Assembly (NCBI GenBank): GCA_963736715.1
Contig: CAVTQA010000019.1
Location: 62,001 to 126,000 of the forward strand
Origin: AP-15 sp963736715
GTDB lineage: Bacteria; Pseudomonadota; Alphaproteobacteria; ATCC43930; CGMCC-115725
DNA length: 64,000 nucleotides
Direction: 5' to 3'
In this document: in pieces, positions 25,777 through 32,663 of the stretch
How the letters are laid out: the number at the start of each line of letters is the position of its first letter
How positions within the stretch are numbered: the stretch's first letter is position 1
Notes under the pieces: model-generated
What the model saw: only the letters and a program-made list of their open reading frames with translations
Told to the model about the DNA's origin: nothing
The model's database searches: none
Made by a program: the position numbers and the translations under genes

Positions 25777-27069
25777 TTGTCCAGCTTTTCCGATTTCGGG
25801 CTCGCCGCCCCGATCCTCCGCGCTGTTGCCGTGGAGGGTTATGCGACACCGACCCCGATCCAAACCCAGGCCATCCCGACGGTCCTCAGCGGCCGCGATC
25901 TCTGCGGCATCGCCCAGACCGGGACCGGCAAGACAGCCGCCTTCGCGCTGCCCATTCTCCAGCGTCTCTCGCGCGTCCTCAAAGCGACCAAGCCCGGCAC
26001 CTGCCGCACGCTTGTGCTCGCCCCCACTCGAGAGCTGGCGAGCCAAATCGCGGAGAGTTTCCGTACGTATGGTCGTGGGATGCCGCTCTCCACGGCGGTT
26101 GCTTTTGGTGGCGTGCCGCTTGGCGCGCAGCAGCGGCAGCTGGCGCGGGGTGTGGACATTCTCGTCGCCACCCCCGGGCGCCTGCTCGATCTGATCGACC
26201 GTCAGGCCCTTACTCTGTCGAATGTCCAGATCCTGGTCCTCGATGAAGCCGACCGGATGCTCGACCTCGGCTTCATTCACGCACTGAAGCGGATCGTCAA
26301 ATTGTTGCCGCGACAGCGGCAAACGCTGTTGTTCTCGGCTACCATGCCAAGATCGATCGCCTCCCTCGCCGAGGAGTACCTCAGCGATCCCCTAAATGTC
26401 GCCGTCACGCCTGCCGCGACAACGGTAGAGTTGGTGGATCAGAGCGTCGTGTTTGTCGCGAATGCCGACAAGCGGAAGCTGCTCGCGACAGTGCTGCGGG
26501 ACCCCTCCCTCACGCGAGTGCTCGTCTTCACCCGAACAAAGCACGGTGCGGATCGGGTCGTCCGCCATCTCACGGACGCCAATATCGAAGCCATCGCCAT
26601 TCACGGCAACAAATCGCAGCCGCAGCGTGAGAGAGCGCTTGCCGGTTTCCGGGAGGGCCATACCCGGGTGCTCGTGGCCACTGACATCGCCGCACGCGGG
26701 ATTGATGTCGAAGGCGTGTCGCACGTCATCAACTTCGAATTGCCGAACGTTCCGGAAGACTATGTCCACCGCATTGGCAGAACGGCGCGCGCCGGTGCGG
26801 CTGGTGCGGCAATCTCGTTTTGCAGCGACGAGGAGCGGCCTTACCTGCACGATATCGAGAAGCTGACCCGGCGCCCCGTCCGGACGCGCCCGTTCCATCC
26901 GGGACCGATGCATGGCGATCGGATCGATTTGTCGGGGGATCCAGTCGAAAGGGTATCCTCACCTGGAATCAAAGGCAGAAGCGCCAGAGGCGCTGGCGGC
27001 CATCGCCAACGCTCCGCAGTTTCCAATCGACAACACGGTCGAATGGGGGCGCCCCGAGAAAAGCGCTGA
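25777..27069 (+). CDS. rhlE: DEAD-box ATP-dependent RNA helicase (RhlE-like)
   Basis: A 430-residue cytoplasmic RNA helicase that unwinds short duplexes during ribosome assembly or mRNA decay. All core motifs are present in order: FSDFGLAAPILRAV (Q-motif region), ATPTPIQTQAIP, AQTGTGKTAAFALP (motif I), PTRELASQI (Ia), GGVPLGAQQRQL, TPGRLLDL (Ib), VLDEADRMLDLGF (II), LLFSATMP (III), LVFTRTKHGADRVV (IV), ATDIAARGIDVEGV (V) and YVHRIGRTARAGA (VI). A basic low-complexity tail follows. The TTG at 25777 has GAGG eight bases upstream and gives the family N-terminus SSFSDFGL, so I prefer it to GTG 25717, which has no ribosome binding site. No genes are obviously co-transcribed. Confidence 0.93.
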   Translation: MSSFSDFGLAAPILRAVAVEGYATPTPIQTQAIPTVLSGRDLCGIAQTGTGKTAAFALPILQRLSRVLKATKPGTCRTLVLAPTRELASQIAESFRTYGRGMPLSTAVAFGGVPLGAQQRQLARGVDILVATPGRLLDLIDRQALTLSNVQILVLDEADRMLDLGFIHALKRIVKLLPRQRQTLLFSATMPRSIASLAEEYLSDPLNVAVTPAATTVELVDQSVVFVANADKRKLLATVLRDPSLTRVLVFTRTKHGADRVVRHLTDANIEAIAIHGNKSQPQRERALAGFREGHTRVLVATDIAARGIDVEGVSHVINFELPNVPEDYVHRIGRTARAGAAGAAISFCSDEERPYLHDIEKLTRRPVRTRPFHPGPMHGDRIDLSGDPVERVSSPGIKGRSARGAGGHRQRSAVSNRQHGRMGAPREKR

Positions 27070-27117
27070 TTTAGGTCTTTCGTGCGCGAAAAATAGCCAA
27101 GGGCGTCTGGCGGCGCG

Positions 27118-27249
27118 CTATCGAGTTTGCCAGTTTGCCGCGGGAGGGGGAGGGAGGCCGACGACGATAGGCGGCCTGAGCATCCCATATGCGACGATGA
27201 CGATAACCAAGAGGATCGGGATCACGATTGGCGGGACAAGGTATTTCAT
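27118..27249 (-). CDS. very small single-pass membrane protein
   Basis: A 43-residue product: MKYLVPPIVIPILLVIVIVA forms one hydrophobic helix, followed by YGMLRPPIVVGLPPPPAAN and a short polar end. GGAGAAG lies upstream of the ATG. It follows the frameshifted gene at 27309-27702 by 60 bases on the same strand and may be co-transcribed with it. No family can be named; similar one-helix ORFs are common in rhizobial genomes. Confidence 0.5.
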   Translation of the reverse strand: MKYLVPPIVIPILLVIVIVAYGMLRPPIVVGLPPPPAANWQTR

Positions 27250-27308
27250 GGGACTCACTTCTCCAGTAGCCCTCGCTTTTTGCGCGATCCCCTCGTGATC
27301 GTGTCAGA

Positions 27309-27702
27309 TCACAACACGCCGAAGAGTAGTGCCGCCGCAAGGGCAAGGCAGGCGAACACCATGACAGCAGGGATATAGTTCTTGTTCTTAGCATTGGCCG
27401 GCGGCGCGGCTGCATGCCCGTGTATGGGCAAGAGCCCTACCAGCCGCTGGCTGATCGCTAAATCGTCCGATGGCTGCGGTCGACCGATAGGCAACCGAGC
27501 GATCCGAGGCGCGAGCGCCTCTGCCGCGCGGGCTGGCGGTAAAGCCGCGAGCCGGGCGGACCTCCGTCCATGGGTCGACACCCAGCCGGGTCAAGGCCGA
27601 AACGACGTTGAGCGGCATTCCATTTTGTTCGTCGCCAACCGAGGCGAACAGAAAATCATTCAGCTCCGAATGGAGCAGAGAAAATCGAGCGGGCAGCGTC
27701 AT
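27309..27702 (-). pseudogene. conserved hypothetical rhizobial-type protein, frameshifted
   Basis: From ATG 27702 the frame reads MTLPARFSLLHSELNDFLFA, then SVGDEQNGMPLNVVSALTRL and GVDPWTE, before leaving frame near 27560. The neighbouring frame continues RLAALPPARAAEALAPRIAR, LPIGRPQPSDDLAISQRLVG, and ends with a single transmembrane helix, YIPAVMVFACLALAAALLFG. Together these recreate a familiar alphaproteobacterial small protein, in which I recall FLFAPxGEExNGMxLSVLSALARLxxDPWxEAAxLARLP and a C-terminal helix. A single frameshift in a GC-rich stretch breaks it. The family's function is unknown to me; the fixed opening and C-terminal anchor suggest an inner-membrane protein. Confidence 0.65.
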
Positions 27703-27980
27703 TATTGCTCCCGCCAACAATTATCGGCCCGCCTACCCCGCATCACCGACCGGGACGACACCTAGAGAGCATTGCCAAGCCGTTCCGCGCAAGCGGTCGC
27801 AACTGTTGAGTTTGGGAGCATCGCTTCCAGGCATCGTCGCCCAGCCGCCCTTTTCGATAATCGATTCAAAACGAATCACTAGGGGTTTCGATTGGTTCAT
27901 GTCGCCAAGACATCGACGATTGCTGCTTCGAGCTTTTGCGGATGCAGCGGCGGTCACCGTATCGCCGGTCGACGCTTTTG

Positions 27981-28187
27981 CTAGCCTTTAAGAGTTTTAT
28001 CCAACACGCGATAAGTCCTCAGTCCCAAGCCACGCGCCATGTCTTTCGCTCTTTTTTTGGCCTCTTCCTTGTCGGCCACCAGGAACGTCTCGGGTACCCC
28101 AACAGGGATGTTTTCCTGATCTTCGCGTTTCGAGATCGTTGCACGAAACCCGGCACCATCCTGTTGGATCGTCAGTCGGACAATCAT
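27981..28187 (-). CDS. small hypothetical protein
   Basis: A 68-residue soluble protein: MIVRLTIQQDGAGFRATISK opens with a predicted beta-strand pair, and the C-terminal half, ADKEEAKKRAKDMARGLGLR, is a charged helix. Its ATG overlaps the stop of the upstream small gene (ATGA at 28184-28187), so the two are translationally coupled. I do not recognise a family. The absence of cysteines and hydrophobic helices suggests a cytoplasmic protein. Confidence 0.55.
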   Translation of the reverse strand: MIVRLTIQQDGAGFRATISKREDQENIPVGVPETFLVADKEEAKKRAKDMARGLGLRTYRVLDKTLKG

Positions 28188-28372
28188 GATCCGACCCTCG
28201 CAGTGCCGCGAGCTTCAGTTTCGGGTTGCCCAATCTGCCTTCGGGCGACCTGAAGCCATGGGTCACGAACTGCCTGCCCCCGTTTGTTCCAGGGTATGCC
28301 GTTCGGATCGCTTGCTTCATAGAGCGTCTGCGCCAGCTCTTCGACGGAGCGCCTGACCTCGGGTGCTTCCAT
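28184..28372 (-). CDS. small hypothetical protein
   Basis: A 62-residue protein beginning MEAPEVRRSVEELAQTLYEA and containing a Trp-bearing segment IPWNKRGQAVRDPWLQVARR. ATG 28372 is favoured over an upstream TTG because GAAAGG lies eight bases before it. It is followed with a 4-base overlap by the 68-residue gene. No family recognised; the regular spacing of hydrophobic residues in the first 20 positions suggests a helix. Confidence 0.55.
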   Translation of the reverse strand: MEAPEVRRSVEELAQTLYEASDPNGIPWNKRGQAVRDPWLQVARRQIGQPETEARGTARVGS

Positions 28373-28450
28373 GTATAGCCCTTTCAAAGAACATGCAATT
28401 GTGAAGGCGTGACGCTCACGAGCGCCCTCGCCCGATGATGCTGCAGTAGC

Positions 28451-28702
28451 TCAACTCGGATTTGGGCGAGCGCGCCGAATTGCCGGCATTAAGACCCCGA
28501 CTAGAAACATTATCAGCAGGAACAACGCGATTTTCCAAATCCACACAACTGGCGCGATCGCGACGATCGCTATTCCAAATGCGATCATGCAAACACGAAC
28601 TAACGTGTTGTTACCACGCGCCATGCGAGCCTGTTCATTTAGTCCAAGAAGCGCGTGTGGGCGGGCGCGTGACGCAGCCTCTTGCTTCTCATCCTCCGCC
28701 AT
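28451..28702 (-). CDS. small two-helix membrane protein
   Basis: An 83-residue protein with a charged N-terminus (MAEDEKQEAASRARPHALLG), then two adjacent hydrophobic helices, VRVCMIAFGIAIVAIAPVVW and WKIALFLLIMFLVGVLMPAI, and a short basic tail RRARPNPS. ATG 28702 follows AAAGGA at the expected spacing; the extension to 28744 was rejected. Helical-hairpin inner-membrane topology is likely. Function unknown. It lies in a same-strand series of tiny genes. Confidence 0.6.
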   Translation of the reverse strand: MAEDEKQEAASRARPHALLGLNEQARMARGNNTLVRVCMIAFGIAIVAIAPVVWIWKIALFLLIMFLVGVLMPAIRRARPNPS

Positions 28703-28798
28703 TTGTCTGTTCCTTTGTGCGATGCTGAGCCGAACGAACAGCATGCGACCGTCATCGGGGCAACGCGAGAGGACGCGCCACCGCCCTCGCGATCCGAC

Positions 28799-29098
28799 TT
28801 ACTCGGGCGATCGGGACAATCGTGCAAAGTCGTCGAGCACTTTCGCTATCAGCTCTTGCCGGCGCGGGTCCCGCGCGTCGACTGTCGCAGCGAAAAGTTG
28901 GATCAGATATCGCGCCTTTTCTGCGGCCTCGGGCCAGGTTTCCGACGGAGCGGCTGCAGCATGGTCCTCGAATTCCACTTGGCGGCGTCGAAGCTCTGCC
29001 TGATCGGCCTGAAAATCGTGGAGACGGCGGCGAGCCTCCGTCGACTTCTGTGCCGCCATGCCCCGGTGTCCGTCAAGTTCGACTGGCTCGTCAGCCAT
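28799..29098 (-). CDS. small hypothetical protein, probably coiled coil
   Basis: A 99-residue highly charged protein. Residues 18-50 (RRRLHDFQADQAELRRRQVE) have a heptad-like helix pattern, followed by ETWPEAAEKARYLIQLFAAT and a helical end ELIAKVLDDFARLSR. No family recognised. It is the first of the series of small minus-strand genes that runs to 27118. The composition is consistent with a real protein, but without homologues the call rests on length and codon pattern only. Confidence 0.5.
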   Translation of the reverse strand: MADEPVELDGHRGMAAQKSTEARRRLHDFQADQAELRRRQVEFEDHAAAAPSETWPEAAEKARYLIQLFAATVDARDPRRQELIAKVLDDFARLSRSPE

Positions 29099-29786
29099 AA
29101 TCGCCTGCCCTTTCCCGGCTTACGTCAACCCGATTTTGCGCTCCTAGCACCGGACGGCTTCGAAAACAAAGTGACAGTTGTCGGCGACTTATGGCTCCTG
29201 GGCGCAAAAAATCGGACACACATACACCGTACGTGGTACTGGTGCGCATAAGATTCAACTCAAAAATCAACGGGTGTTTTCGGCTCTTTTTTTTAGCTCC
29301 CGTAATCCTCTATCTCGAATGCCACGGGTATAGTCGGATCGTCGGCGGCTTATATTGGTATTGTATACTGCCATTTTGGCGCCCGCGACAAATCACTTCG
29401 TCGCGTCGACGCACATCGACGATCTGACAAAAGTAGCGCTCGGATCATGGACCCGAGCCGGGGGACCGTGAGCTCCTGCTCTGCGTCCAAATAGAAGTTA
29501 GGTCGAGCGAGCGTTCGGCAACCAAAAGGTAGCCGGTGGCGGAGACGAAGGCAGGGAACTCGGCATCGGTCACCGCACCGGCATCAGTCCGTCGGCCTCG
29601 AACGTCGACGCGAGCGCTGGCGTGCCAACCTTAGCGCAGGGCGGGTCTCCCTAACCGATCCCGTGCAATCTCTTAGGGAGCACTGGCAGCGGCGGTACGG
29701 AAGTAGCCGGCTGGCGGCCGGCGCTCTTGAACCGGTTCTGACCATGCCCACCTTACCATCCACACGGATGGGAGGTGGATGGTGAG
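29099..29786. other. intergenic stretch, nothing recognised
   Basis: About 690 bases between divergent gene groups. It contains a T8 run near 29290. No supported gene, RNA or repeat. Confidence 0.35.
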
Positions 29787-30206
29787 ATGAGAGCGCGGAT
29801 TTATGAGCTTCGACCGAAGGGCGCGGACAACGAGAAGATCACCATCAACCTCGGTCATATCGATCTCGGCCAAATTGACCTGTTGCTTCAGGAGGGGTTC
29901 TACTCGAATCGCACCGACTTCATCCGCACTGCCATTCGAAACCAGCTCGAGCGCCACAACGACGCGGTCAAGCAGACCCTAGCACGGAAACACGTGGAGC
30001 TTGGACTACGGCATTTTAGCCGTGAAGATCTGGAAGCAGTACGTGCGACCGGTGAGCTGCTCCATATTCGTGTATTGGGACTGGCGAGCATTGCAAACGA
30101 TGTCACTGCCGAGCTTGCCTGTGCGACAATTGCATCGATCGAGGTGCTGGGCGCACTACACGCCAGTTCGGCACTCAAAACCGCTCTGGCAGACCGCATT
30201 CGCTGA
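29787..30206 (+). CDS. ribbon-helix-helix (CopG-like) protein
   Basis: A 139-residue protein whose N-terminal 45 residues form a ribbon-helix-helix DNA-binding domain: EKITINLGHIDLGQIDLLLQ (strand and first helix), then GFYSNRTDFIRTAIRNQLER (turn and second helix), the classic YSNRSEFIRxAIR pattern. The C-terminal 90 residues are helical and unassigned. ATG 29787 has GGAGGT ten bases upstream; GTG 29775 is a weaker alternative. It is followed 113 bases later on the same strand by a PHB-depolymerase-type esterase, a pairing I believe recurs in alphaproteobacteria, so it probably regulates that gene. It is not next to a toxin, so an antitoxin role is unlikely. Confidence 0.8.
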   Translation: MRARIYELRPKGADNEKITINLGHIDLGQIDLLLQEGFYSNRTDFIRTAIRNQLERHNDAVKQTLARKHVELGLRHFSREDLEAVRATGELLHIRVLGLASIANDVTAELACATIASIEVLGALHASSALKTALADRIR

Positions 30207-30319
30207 TCGTACGCCTTTTGAATACTTGACGTAGACCTTAACTGGGGCCCCGGCACAACACTTCACCGTAACGGATCGAAGCTTTAGGCCTGGGCGGCTC
30301 CGAGAACAGGAAAATTTCG

Positions 30320-31582
30320 ATGAACGATGCACTGCCGTCCGGCATGCGCGAAGCAAGCCGCCTTACTCGCGCCGGCCAACTCACTGAAGCGGTTGCACTC
30401 CTGCAACGGGTGCTCCACAGCGGGAAAGCTCCGTATTCCGCCTCCGATAATGCAGGCGTTGCGCTAACGATCGACTTGGTCCCCGATACGGTCGAGGTGA
30501 GTGGTCCCGAGCCGTCATTACGCACCGGCCAGCAGTTCGGGGCCCGCGATCGAGGCGGAGCGGAAACGCAAGCCCGCGCATATCTGCCTAAGGGGCTGCG
30601 CCCTTTCTTCGACCGAATCACCCCTACCGGTTTTGAGGGCGGCCTGGACGGGCTCTTAGAACCGTCTTCGGAGGACACCCCCGGTGCTTCGGAAGGCGGA
30701 AAATTTCTTGCGAAATCCTACAGCAGCGAAGCCGGGAGCCGCGTCTACAAACTCTACGTCCCAAGCCGCTATCGCGGCCAGCCGCTTCCCTTGATCATCA
30801 TGCTGCACGGCTGCACCCAGTCGCCCGACGATTTCGCCGCCGGCACTCGGATGAACCCGAACGCTGAAGACCACGATTGCTTTGTCGCCTACCCGGCCCA
30901 GCCGACCTCGGCCAACCCCTCCAAATGTTGGAACTGGTTTCGCCCGGGCGACCAGGAGAGGGGCCGAGGTGAGCCCTCGCTGATCGCGGGGATCACCCGC
31001 CAGGTCATGAGTGAGTACGCTATTGACGCGGAACGGGTCTATGCCGCCGGGCTCTCAGCCGGTGCGGCGGCCGCGGTCATTTTGGCGGCAACCTACCCCG
31101 ACCTTTACGCGGCAATCGGCGTGCATTCCGGGCTCGCCTGCGGCGCGGCCAATGACATTCCCTCGGCATTTGCAGCAATGCGCCAGAGCCGGCCTGCGGC
31201 AAGTCGACGGCCCAGCCTGTCCTCCCCGCCAGGCGTAGTTTCACGCACCGTGCCGGCGATTGTATTCCATGGGGATCACGATAAAACCGTGCATCCGTGC
31301 AACGGCGACCAGGTCGTCGCGCAGCTTCGGGAAGATACCAAAACAGAATTGCGCGTGACGGTTCAGCGCGGCCAGGTGCCTGGTGGCCGAGCTTACAGGC
31401 GCATCCTTCACGTTGCTGCGAATGGGCAGGTGATCTTCGAGCAATGGATCATTCACGAAGCCGGTCATGCCTGGTCAGGTGGCAGTACCGCCGGCTCCTT
31501 CACCGATCCGCACGGACCGGATGCCACCCGGGAGATGCTCCGGTTTTTTCTCGAGCACCCGTTGAGATTCTACACCCGTTGA
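30320..31582 (+). CDS. PHB depolymerase family esterase
   Basis: A 420-residue alpha/beta hydrolase. An N-terminal helical stretch (MREASRLTRAGQLTEAVALL) of about 40 residues and a variable linker precede the catalytic domain: PLIIMLHGCTQSPDDFAAGT (oxyanion region), VYAAGLSAGAAAAVILAATY (nucleophile Ser in GLSAG near residue 248), VFHGDHDKTVHPCNGD (catalytic Asp near 318) and IIHEAGHAWSGGS (catalytic His near 382). It lacks a signal peptide, so it resembles intracellular PHB depolymerase-like esterases rather than secreted enzymes. It probably hydrolyses polyhydroxyalkanoate oligomers or other esters. The ribbon-helix-helix gene lies just upstream. Confidence 0.9.
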   Translation: MNDALPSGMREASRLTRAGQLTEAVALLQRVLHSGKAPYSASDNAGVALTIDLVPDTVEVSGPEPSLRTGQQFGARDRGGAETQARAYLPKGLRPFFDRITPTGFEGGLDGLLEPSSEDTPGASEGGKFLAKSYSSEAGSRVYKLYVPSRYRGQPLPLIIMLHGCTQSPDDFAAGTRMNPNAEDHDCFVAYPAQPTSANPSKCWNWFRPGDQERGRGEPSLIAGITRQVMSEYAIDAERVYAAGLSAGAAAAVILAATYPDLYAAIGVHSGLACGAANDIPSAFAAMRQSRPAASRRPSLSSPPGVVSRTVPAIVFHGDHDKTVHPCNGDQVVAQLREDTKTELRVTVQRGQVPGGRAYRRILHVAANGQVIFEQWIIHEAGHAWSGGSTAGSFTDPHGPDATREMLRFFLEHPLRFYTR

Positions 31583-31724
31583 GATTTTAATCGAGTACGC
31601 TGTGATTCGGCACTGAAACGGGACCCCTTCTGCCAATCAAATATGCCCTCAGCCGTATCGCGAACCAGCGCAACGCTGCCAGGTTCGGCTCGCCAGCAAG
31701 AAACCACCAGCAAGTACCGGCTGA

Positions 31725-32117
31725 TCAGCCCATGATCCCTCGGCCCACGGCCCTGGCCGGATGGATACCCCTCACCTGCATCGCCAGAAAATTCTCGACC
31801 GTATCTTTTTCATTGAAGAAGCGTTGGGGAAGCGCGACTCCGGAAGGCCCGCATTGAGGCCATATGTTGTCCAAAGTGTCGGCCCCACCGAGCTCCAGTG
31901 AGATCAGATGGTCCAATTCGCAGATTTGACCTTCCCCGGAGTTATTTGAGGGGTGCGGCAGGTTGTACCATTCGTAAGTCGTCGCTTTTTCCACTTTCTG
32001 CGTGGCGGCATCGCGCTTGCACCTGGTGGTGAGGCTCCGGTCTCTGAGCACCTCAATCGTCAGCGTGGGATTGATCGCTCCCAGGCGTGCAGTTGGGGTC
32101 TGGGACTGGGAATCCAT
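31725..32117 (-). CDS. small HNH-motif protein
   Basis: A product of about 130 residues (from ATG 32117) with ICELDHLISLELGGADTLDN, the core of HNH-type nuclease-like proteins: Cys, Asp-His, Leu-Gly-Gly and Asn at the right spacings, then IWPQCGP. Preceding it is LTIEVLRDRSLTTRCKRDA. Relatives I recall are exported small proteins with QLDHLISLELGGA, but no signal peptide is present here. The frame stays open to 32285, yet that N-terminal extension looks like the shifted remainder of an SRAP gene, so I start at 32117 although no good ribosome binding site is visible. The 5' end may have been lost when the two relics were joined. Nuclease activity uncertain. Confidence 0.65.
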   Translation of the reverse strand: MDSQSQTPTARLGAINPTLTIEVLRDRSLTTRCKRDAATQKVEKATTYEWYNLPHPSNNSGEGQICELDHLISLELGGADTLDNIWPQCGPSGVALPQRFFNEKDTVENFLAMQVRGIHPARAVGRGIMG

Positions 32118-32139
32118 TGTTGATCTGGGTCCAGCCGAG

Positions 32140-32378
32140 CCGCCGATCGGACGGACGCTGAAGGCGCTTCGCCGATCGCCCGCCGGCAAACGCCAAGTTT
32201 GCCACAACGCGGCCCGCCCATCAGCCGTCGCCCTTAAACGGGATCGGGTAAGGGCTGCTTGCCCGCCGCTGTTTTTTCCATTCATAACAGCTGTAGAGCG
32301 GCACGAAGCAACGCCGCCGCCGGAAGGCCTCGCGGAGGCGGGCGAGGGCCGTCAAACCTTGGAACGAGAGGTCTAGAT
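32140..32378 (-). pseudogene. SRAP (SOS response-associated peptidase) fragment
   Basis: The frame ending at 32221 contains LREAFRRRRCFVPLYSCYEW followed by KKQRRASSPYPIPFKGDG. This matches the middle of SRAP / YedK-HMCES proteins, in which I recall FRRRRCLVPADGFYEWK and then PYxIxxxDG. Continuing in the neighbouring frame is ADGRAALWQTWRLPAGD, like the family's MAFAGLWExWRxPxG. The N-terminal active-site Cys region and the C-terminal third are missing, and a frameshift lies near 32225. This is a relic of about 80 of the usual 220 residues, wedged between the Dyp fragment and the HNH-like gene. Confidence 0.65.
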
Positions 32379-32455
32379 TGGCCCAAACCGTCGAAATCAG
32401 CTGTTCGGGTCTGCTAACGTTTTGCGCTCTTGAGCGCCGAAACTGGTTATTGAAT

Positions 32456-32629
32456 TTAAGCACTTCGGCACTGCTTGAGGAAGCTAACCTCGTCGCTGAT
32501 CTCTTTGATCCAAGCGCGACCGGCGGCAGCGTTCGTAAATTTTAAGAACAAGTTCGTCTGGAAATCCTTGTTGGAGCCGCTGATGCTGTTGCCTTGGATT
32601 TGATCCAGGTTCAGGGATGTCGTCGGCAT
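32456..32629 (-). CDS. 57-residue N-terminal piece of a Dyp-type peroxidase
   Basis: An open frame of 57 codons starting MPTTSLNLDQIQGNSISGSN and continuing KDFQTNLFLKFTNAAAGRAW. This is the start of the Dyp-type heme peroxidase family, which typically opens LDDIQGNxxxGFNKDxQxxLFLRF. A perfect ribosome binding site (AGGAGG, seven bases before the ATG) and an uninterrupted frame are kept, but the frame stops after KQCRSA, and the 250 or more residues with the heme ligand are absent. It begins 35 bases after the end of the amylase/oxidase gene on the same strand. Either a truncated relic or a new mini-protein still translated from the old start. Confidence 0.65.
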   Translation of the reverse strand: MPTTSLNLDQIQGNSISGSNKDFQTNLFLKFTNAAAGRAWIKEISDEVSFLKQCRSA

Positions 32630-32663
32630 CTGGTTAACCTCCTATCTCCAGACCGCATACAGG

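Noticed and set aside
27309..29098. Defence island interpretation of the small-gene run and the DUF4268 relic
   Set aside because: No nuclease, methyltransferase, toxin or ATPase of a known defence system is present; only the isolated DUF4268 relic hints at it.
32118..32285. N-terminal extension of the HNH-like protein
   Set aside because: The extension encodes the shifted remainder of SRAP (GRAALWQTWRLPAG), so it is not part of the HNH-like protein.
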